From Geminicoccus roseus DSM 18922 (GTDB taxonomy: Bacteria > Pseudomonadota > Alphaproteobacteria > Geminicoccales > Geminicoccaceae): DNA of 64,000 nt. The position numbers and the translations under genes are program-made. The notes under the pieces are model-generated. The model searched no databases, had not been told where the DNA came from, and was given only the letters and a program-made list of their open reading frames with translations. Positions within the stretch are counted from its first letter, which is position 1. Each line of letters opens with the position of its first letter. Of the stretch, positions 59,329 to 64,000 are shown in pieces. The stretch covers positions 3,372,196 through 3,436,195 of the forward strand of contig NZ_KE386572.1 of the NCBI RefSeq assembly GCF_000427665.1. Reading direction: 5' to 3'.

Positions 59329-59832
59329 ATGATGGAAACGACGGATCGACCGGGCCAGGCGACGGACGACGCGGTGCAGGCGGCGTTTCGTGCCGGCGTG
59401 CGGGGTGCCCCGGTCGGCCTGGCGGCGTACGGGCTGGCGGAGGACCATGCGCCCTTTGCGAGCGGGCCGAGCGAGGCCCTGATGGCGGAGACCCGGCGCC
59501 TGCCCGGGCTCACTGACGCCGAGGGCGCCTATGGGACCGGCCGGGTGCTGCGTCGTCTGGCGCTGCTGCTCGACCGGGTCGGCGCGCCGCCCTCGATCGC
59601 CCGGCAGTTCCGCGACAACCTCGCCGGCGCGGTGGTCACCCACCGCATGCGCCGGCAGCGGCAGGGGTGGAGCGAGGACGACACGGTCCAGATGGTGCTG
59701 GAAATGTGGGACCGGGTGTTCGGCGAGGCGGACGCCACCAGGACGCGCTTGGCTGAGATGCTGACCGCCGACGACATGCGCCCGGGCGCGCCCAAGAAGC
59801 GGTCGCTGTTCAGCCTGGCCTGGAGGCGCTGA
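59329..59832 (+). CDS. Hypothetical protein
   Basis: 167 residues, no named domain. It is rich in Ala, Arg and Gly with helical blocks LRRLALLLDRVGAPPSIARQF and EDDTVQMVLEMWDRVFGEAD. No signal or membrane helix. The ATG pair at 59329/59332 lacks a strong ribosome-binding site. It follows the dehydrogenase by 129 bases and is convergent with the SYLF gene. Coding character is fair; function unknown. Confidence 0.55.
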   Translation: MMETTDRPGQATDDAVQAAFRAGVRGAPVGLAAYGLAEDHAPFASGPSEALMAETRRLPGLTDAEGAYGTGRVLRRLALLLDRVGAPPSIARQFRDNLAGAVVTHRMRRQRQGWSEDDTVQMVLEMWDRVFGEADATRTRLAEMLTADDMRPGAPKKRSLFSLAWRR

Positions 59833-59847
59833 GCGACCGGTATCGGT

Positions 59848-60531
59848 TCAGAACTGGTTCAGCGCCTGCTTGAGCGGATCGCTGGTCATGTTGACGACCG
59901 AGCCCTGCATGATCTCCTGGACCGTGACGTCCCGGCCGTACAGCGCCTTGTTCCAGGACGGCATCGGCGTGATCACCGTCCCGTCGACCGCCAGGCCGCC
60001 GAACAGTCCCTTGGTCTTGGCGAACAGGTAGATGTCCTCGCCGAAGTTCGGCGTGGTGCCGGCGCCGACCCCGGCCCCGGCGGTGCCGATCGCCGCGCTG
60101 GCATCCGCGCCCATCTTGAACGAGGTGGATGCCAGCAGCTTGTCGAGGGCTTCCTTGTTCATGATCGTGTAGATCGCGCTGGAGGACTGGCCGCCGATCT
60201 GCAGTCCGACGCTGCCGCCATAGAGGTCGTAGACCGCCGGCTCCGACCAGGCGCCCGTGGCGACGTCGCGGGTCAGCAGCACGCCGCGCCCGTACGATCC
60301 GCCCACGATGAAGCCGAGCTTGAACTGGGACGGCACGATCAGCACGCCATAGGCGTTCTGCACGTAGAGGCTGACCGTGGGCATGATCTGCTCGTCGGCC
60401 TGCAGCTCCAGCAGGGTGACCCGTGCCTGCTCCAGCAGCACCTCGGCATCATCTTCGGCGGCATGTGCCGGCGACCATGCGGCCAGCGCAGCCAGGGCCA
60501 GGACCGATGCCAAGAACCCTCTGCGACGCAT
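59848..60531 (-). CDS. Exported SYLF/YSC84-domain lipid-binding protein
   Basis: 227 residues. A signal peptide (RRRGFLASVLALAALAAWSPAHA) precedes a SYLF domain: AYGVLIVPSQFKLGFIVGGSYGRGVLL, YDLYGGSVGLQIGGQSS, DASAAIGTAGAGVGAGTTPNFGEDIYLFAKTKGLFGGLAVDG. SYLF proteins bind phosphoinositides or other lipids; bacterial ones are periplasmic with unclear role. GGAG lies just before the ATG at 60531. Divergent from the PEPC-like gene. Confidence 0.87.
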   Translation of the reverse strand: MRRRGFLASVLALAALAAWSPAHAAEDDAEVLLEQARVTLLELQADEQIMPTVSLYVQNAYGVLIVPSQFKLGFIVGGSYGRGVLLTRDVATGAWSEPAVYDLYGGSVGLQIGGQSSSAIYTIMNKEALDKLLASTSFKMGADASAAIGTAGAGVGAGTTPNFGEDIYLFAKTKGLFGGLAVDGTVITPMPSWNKALYGRDVTVQEIMQGSVVNMTSDPLKQALNQF

Positions 60532-60702
60532 GCCGTGCTCCAACGAAGAAATCGGTTTTGGCTCCGGGGTTTGGGTAGGCCATCGACGAGGGGGTGGCAA
60601 GCGGCCAGGAAATCGCGCCGCGCATCGATGCACGGAACGTGTTGCATCGCACAAATTCCGCGTCACACTATGTTCCATTCACGCAGCGGGGAACGGGTGA
60701 GC

Positions 60703-63666
60703 ATGCTCGACATCGACGGCGACAGGAAACTCAGTGCGGCTCTGGAACAGGAGCCGGACGCGCTGGACAAGCCTGCCGCCGCGTTGCGCACTGCCCATGA
60801 CAGCCTGGCCGGCCACCGTACCCGGGTCGACACCGATCCCTTCACCAGCCCGATCCGGCTGATGGCGCTCGACCTCAAGCGGGCCATGGACCGCGGCGAG
60901 ATCGACATGCCGACCCTGGACGCAATGATCGGCCGGCTGTCGAGCGAGGCGTTCGTCGGCCGCGCCGAGCGCCTGTCCGCCTATCTGGGCGAGGTCGGGC
61001 TGGAGGCCAACAGCGCCACGGTCGAGCGGCTGATCCGCGACATGGCGGAAGGTCCCGCTGGCGTGCTGCCCGCCGCCGAATTCGGCACCAAGGTGGGCAG
61101 GGTGCTCTATGGCTTCGTGTTCACCGCCCATCCGACCTTCAGCCTGTCCAACAAGCTCCAGCAGGCGATCGTCGGCCTGGCCCTGACCCGGGACGAGGCG
61201 GAGCGCCGCGCGATCATGGCCGAGGTCGAGCGGCTGCCGCATGCGCCGGAGCCCCAGCTGGACCTGGCTGAGGAGTTCCGCCAGTCGGTGGCGGCGATCG
61301 CCCAGGTCCGCGCCGCCCTGATGCGGGTCTACGCGATCGTCCTGAAGGTGGCGGAGGAGCTCTATCCGGACCAGTGGCGCGGCATCACGCCGAAGCTGGC
61401 CTCGGTGGCGAGCTGGGTCGGCTACGACATGGACGGCCGCTCCGACATTCCCTGGACCGCCACGCTCGCCCACCGGCTGATGATCCAGGAAAAGCAGCTC
61501 GCCGCCTGGCACGAGGAGATCCGCACGATCGCCCAGTCGGTCGACGGCGACGACACCCTGGCGGCCTCCCTGGAGCTGGTCGAGGCGCGCATCGTGCTGA
61601 GCGCCGAGGCATCGCGCTCGCTGATCGACCTCCTGCAGGCGGCCAGGCCCGACCAGGACGAGTGGTGGGAGCGGCTGGCGCGGGTCAGCCGCCGCTCACT
61701 GGGCAAGGGGGCTGGGCGGATCACCGGCGGCAAGGAGCTGGCGTCGCTGGTCCAGCGGGTCCTGGACCGGGTCGAGGACGGCGAGCTCGCCCGACGCCTC
61801 TGGCTGCTCCATGCCGACATGGCGGCGCACGGGCTGGGCCTCGCCCGCACCCACATGCGGATCAACGCGATCCAGCTCCACAACGCGATCCGCAAGACGA
61901 TCGGGATGGAGCACGCCCCGGACGATCCATCCTACCGCCAGTCCTATGTCGAGGCGGCCGCCAAGCTGATCGAGGAGGTGAAGCCGGTCTCGGTCCATCT
62001 CGGAACGATCAACGGCGAGAAGGCGACGGCCAAGCGCATCTTCATGCTGGTCGAGCAGATGCTGGAGCTGGTCGACCGCGACGAGCCGATCCGCTTCCTG
62101 ATTGCCGAGTGCGAGACCTCCTTCACCCTCCTGGCCGCGCTCTACTTCGCCAAGCTGTTCGGGGTCGAGGACCGCATCGACATCTCGCCGCTGTTCGAGA
62201 CCCGCACCGCCCTGGTCCGCGGCGTCGAGATCGTGGCGGGCGCGCTCGAGGTGCCGGTCTACCGCGACTACATCAAGAAGCGTGGCCGCCTGTGCGTGCA
62301 GACCGGTTTCTCCGATGCCGGCCGCTTCCTCGGCCAGACCGCCGCCTGCTACCTGATCGAGAAGATCCGCCTGTCGCTGGCGCCGCTTCTGGAAAAGCAC
62401 GGACTGACCGGCGTCGAGCTGGTGATCTTCGACACCCATGGCGAGAGCATCGGCCGGGGCGCCCATCCGGGCAGCTTCCGCGACCGCTTCGCCTATTACG
62501 ACACGGCGGAGAGCCGCCGCCGGTTCCGGGATGCCGGCCTCGTGGTCCGCGAGGAGACCAGCTACCAGGGCAGCGACGGCTACCAGTACTTCCTGACCGA
62601 GACCACCGCCTTCGCGGTCGTCACCCGGGTCCTGGAGCACTGCCTGGCGCCGATCGACGACACGCCGGACCCGTTCTATGCCGAGCGGGTCTATGTCGGC
62701 GAGTTCTTCACCTCGATCGAGCAGTTCAACGAGGAGGTGATCCAGAACCGCGACTATGCGGCGCTGCTGGGTGCCTGGGGCACCAACATGCTCTGGCAGA
62801 CCGGCTCGCGCCCGGCCAAGCGCCAGTATGACGGCGCCACCGGCCGGATGAGCCTGGACCATCCCTCGCAGCTGCGCGCGATCCCGCACAACGCGATCCT
62901 GCAGCAGCTGGGCATGCTGGCGAACACGATCGGCGGGGTCGGCCGGGCGATCGACAAGGATCCGGAGACCTTCCACCGCCTCTATGCCGAGAGCCCGCGC
63001 TTCCGCCGGATGCTTGGCATGGTCGAGCACGCCTTCAAATGGACCGACCTGGAGGTCGTGAAGGCCTATATCGACCTGTACGACCCGGGGACATGGCTGG
63101 CCCGCGCCCAGTCCCATGACGACGACGCCCGGATCGAGGAACTGCGCGAGGTCGCCGGGGTGTTCGAGCGGATGCGCCTGCACGAGCGGCTGGTGCGCAT
63201 CCACCGGGTGTTCCTGCGCGACTACATGGACCTGGCCCGGGCCCTGAAGGAGCACCGCCGCCGCACCCGCGACGCCGGGGCCACCCCGATCGTCGTGGAC
63301 CGCGAGGCGCGCGACAACATCCACCTGCTGCACGCCCTGCGCCTGGCGCTGATGCAGAAGCTGGACGTGCTGGCCATCCACGTCCCGGACTTCTCCGACC
63401 GGCACAGCACCAGCCGTTCCGGCATCGTCGCCAGGCTCACCCAGCTCGACGTGGAGCCGGCGATCGACATCCTGCGCGAGGTGTTCCCGATGACCGAGCC
63501 GCAGATGCGGGCTCATGACTTCGGCGTCGAAGCGACCTATCGCAGCGAGGAAAGCCAGAGCTATGGCCAGGAACACGCGCTGATCTTCGAGCCGATCCTG
63601 CGCCTGTACGGCCAGATCCGCCGGATCGGCAGCGCGGTCGTGCATCATCTGAGCGCGGTCGGCTGA
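60703..63666 (+). CDS. Divergent phosphoenolpyruvate carboxylase-like protein
   Basis: 987 residues, the PEPC fold by overall motif order. Conserved: the catalytic-type His143 in TAHPT, metal ligands Glu499 in SPLFET and Asp538 in GFSDAGRF, Arg585 in ESIGRG, Arg703 in GSRPAKR and Arg725 in QLRAIPH. Altered: the GYSDSAK Lys is Arg541, and the FHGRGG loop reads FDTHGES, so the usual His is Asp577 and the usual Arg is His579. The protein is about 100 residues longer than E. coli PEPC (883). The ATG at 60703 follows GGGTGAG; ATG at 60670 lacks a site. Anaplerotic activity is uncertain. Confidence 0.75.
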   Translation: MLDIDGDRKLSAALEQEPDALDKPAAALRTAHDSLAGHRTRVDTDPFTSPIRLMALDLKRAMDRGEIDMPTLDAMIGRLSSEAFVGRAERLSAYLGEVGLEANSATVERLIRDMAEGPAGVLPAAEFGTKVGRVLYGFVFTAHPTFSLSNKLQQAIVGLALTRDEAERRAIMAEVERLPHAPEPQLDLAEEFRQSVAAIAQVRAALMRVYAIVLKVAEELYPDQWRGITPKLASVASWVGYDMDGRSDIPWTATLAHRLMIQEKQLAAWHEEIRTIAQSVDGDDTLAASLELVEARIVLSAEASRSLIDLLQAARPDQDEWWERLARVSRRSLGKGAGRITGGKELASLVQRVLDRVEDGELARRLWLLHADMAAHGLGLARTHMRINAIQLHNAIRKTIGMEHAPDDPSYRQSYVEAAAKLIEEVKPVSVHLGTINGEKATAKRIFMLVEQMLELVDRDEPIRFLIAECETSFTLLAALYFAKLFGVEDRIDISPLFETRTALVRGVEIVAGALEVPVYRDYIKKRGRLCVQTGFSDAGRFLGQTAACYLIEKIRLSLAPLLEKHGLTGVELVIFDTHGESIGRGAHPGSFRDRFAYYDTAESRRRFRDAGLVVREETSYQGSDGYQYFLTETTAFAVVTRVLEHCLAPIDDTPDPFYAERVYVGEFFTSIEQFNEEVIQNRDYAALLGAWGTNMLWQTGSRPAKRQYDGATGRMSLDHPSQLRAIPHNAILQQLGMLANTIGGVGRAIDKDPETFHRLYAESPRFRRMLGMVEHAFKWTDLEVVKAYIDLYDPGTWLARAQSHDDDARIEELREVAGVFERMRLHERLVRIHRVFLRDYMDLARALKEHRRRTRDAGATPIVVDREARDNIHLLHALRLALMQKLDVLAIHVPDFSDRHSTSRSGIVARLTQLDVEPAIDILREVFPMTEPQMRAHDFGVEATYRSEESQSYGQEHALIFEPILRLYGQIRRIGSAVVHHLSAVG

Positions 63667-63694
63667 CGGCCGCGCATCCTTAGGGCAGGGGGCG

Positions 63695-64000
63695 ATGAAC
63701 GGCCTGTACCCGGCGACCTCGATGCCCGACCGGGACTGGTGGGCGGCGCTTTGGCCGGATCCAGCCGGCACGCTCCGGTCCCTGGGGGTCCGCCCGGGCA
63801 TGACGGCGGTCGACCTTTGCTGCGGCGATGGCTACTTCACCGCGGCCCTGGCCGGGCTCCTCGACGGCCGGGTCTACGCTTTGGATCTCGATCCCGCCAT
63901 GATCGCCAGGGCCAGGGCCGAACTCGCCGCGCAGGACCGCGCGGTGCTGGGCTGGCTCAACGCCGACGCCGGCGAGGTCGCCAGCCTGCTGCCGGACCCG
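63695..64000 (+). CDS. Class I SAM-dependent methyltransferase, N-terminal part
   Basis: 102 codons lie in the window; the rest is cut off by the right edge. Motif I is TAVDLCCGDGYFTAALAGLL, then RVYALDLDPAMIARARAEL, of a Rossmann-fold methyltransferase. Fairly close to the PEPC-like gene (28 bases), so it may be co-transcribed. The substrate cannot be told from this part. The ATG at 63695 has GGGGG upstream. Confidence 0.8.
   Translation, partial: MNGLYPATSMPDRDWWAALWPDPAGTLRSLGVRPGMTAVDLCCGDGYFTAALAGLLDGRVYALDLDPAMIARARAELAAQDRAVLGWLNADAGEVASLLPDP

Noticed and set aside
61696-63801. 701-codon open frame on the minus strand over the PEPC-like gene
   Set aside because: Antisense shadow; the plus frame has ordered PEPC motifs.

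Overview
This window reads as a high-GC alphaproteobacterial chromosome segment, most like the Rhodospirillales (Geminicoccaceae- or Azospirillaceae-like, at low certainty). The clearest lineage signs are a hemC-hemD-Mic60-hemY-like heme cluster and a four-cysteine Rrf2 regulator. Others are a GbdR-type regulator beside soxBDAG, and TTG/GTG starts in tightly packed operons with ATGA overlaps. I see no transposase, phage module or CRISPR array.

Layout. 1-3748: the start of ettA (leftward, cut by the window edge), then a receiver-only response regulator, a small membrane protein and a transporter-fused (CbrA-like) histidine kinase. 3786-5551: an Rrf2 regulator divergent from an orphan sulfate-binding protein. 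5585-8129: two exported serine hydrolases of the beta-lactamase/PBP fold. 8302-13142: a leftward envelope-lipid cluster (LtaS-like phosphoglycerol transferase, PAP2 phosphatase, diacylglycerol kinase-like protein, membrane-anchored EEP hydrolase), divergent from a two-component system (13258-15284). 15288-17500: glutathionyl-hydroquinone reductase and cbpM/cbpA. 17794-24495: glgX-treZ-treY, converting glycogen to trehalose. 24538-31848: a LacI regulator and a divergent CUT1 sugar ABC transporter operon with a TIM-barrel isomerase and a Gfo/Idh/MocA oxidoreductase, with a LacI-type operator in the gap and a hairpin at the end. 31983-35187: an outer-membrane beta-barrel protein and a protein with seven 55-residue repeats between polyproline tracts.

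35325-43262 is a complete kdp potassium-uptake operon (leader peptide, kdpF, A, B, C, D, E). 43263-44461 is a poorly coding stretch with one orphan gene, ending at tRNA-Thr(CGT). 44601-49152 is the leftward hemC-hemD-mic60-hemY-like cluster, divergent from tsaD. 50302-59199 holds a GbdR-like regulator, heterotetrameric sarcosine oxidase soxBDAG and a dimethylglycine dehydrogenase-like enzyme, which together demethylate betaine-derived methylamines. 59329-64000 contains an unknown protein, a SYLF-domain protein, a divergent phosphoenolpyruvate carboxylase-like protein and the start of a methyltransferase.

The most unusual items are the seven-repeat, propeller-like protein at 33115, the PEPC homologue at 60703 with altered active-site positions, the kdp leader (small ORF plus a hairpin covering its ribosome-binding site), the LtaS/PAP2/DAG kinase cluster facing its own two-component system, and the Mic60 homologue in the heme cluster. 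Osmotic and nutrient-stress functions recur: trehalose synthesis, betaine catabolism and K+ uptake.
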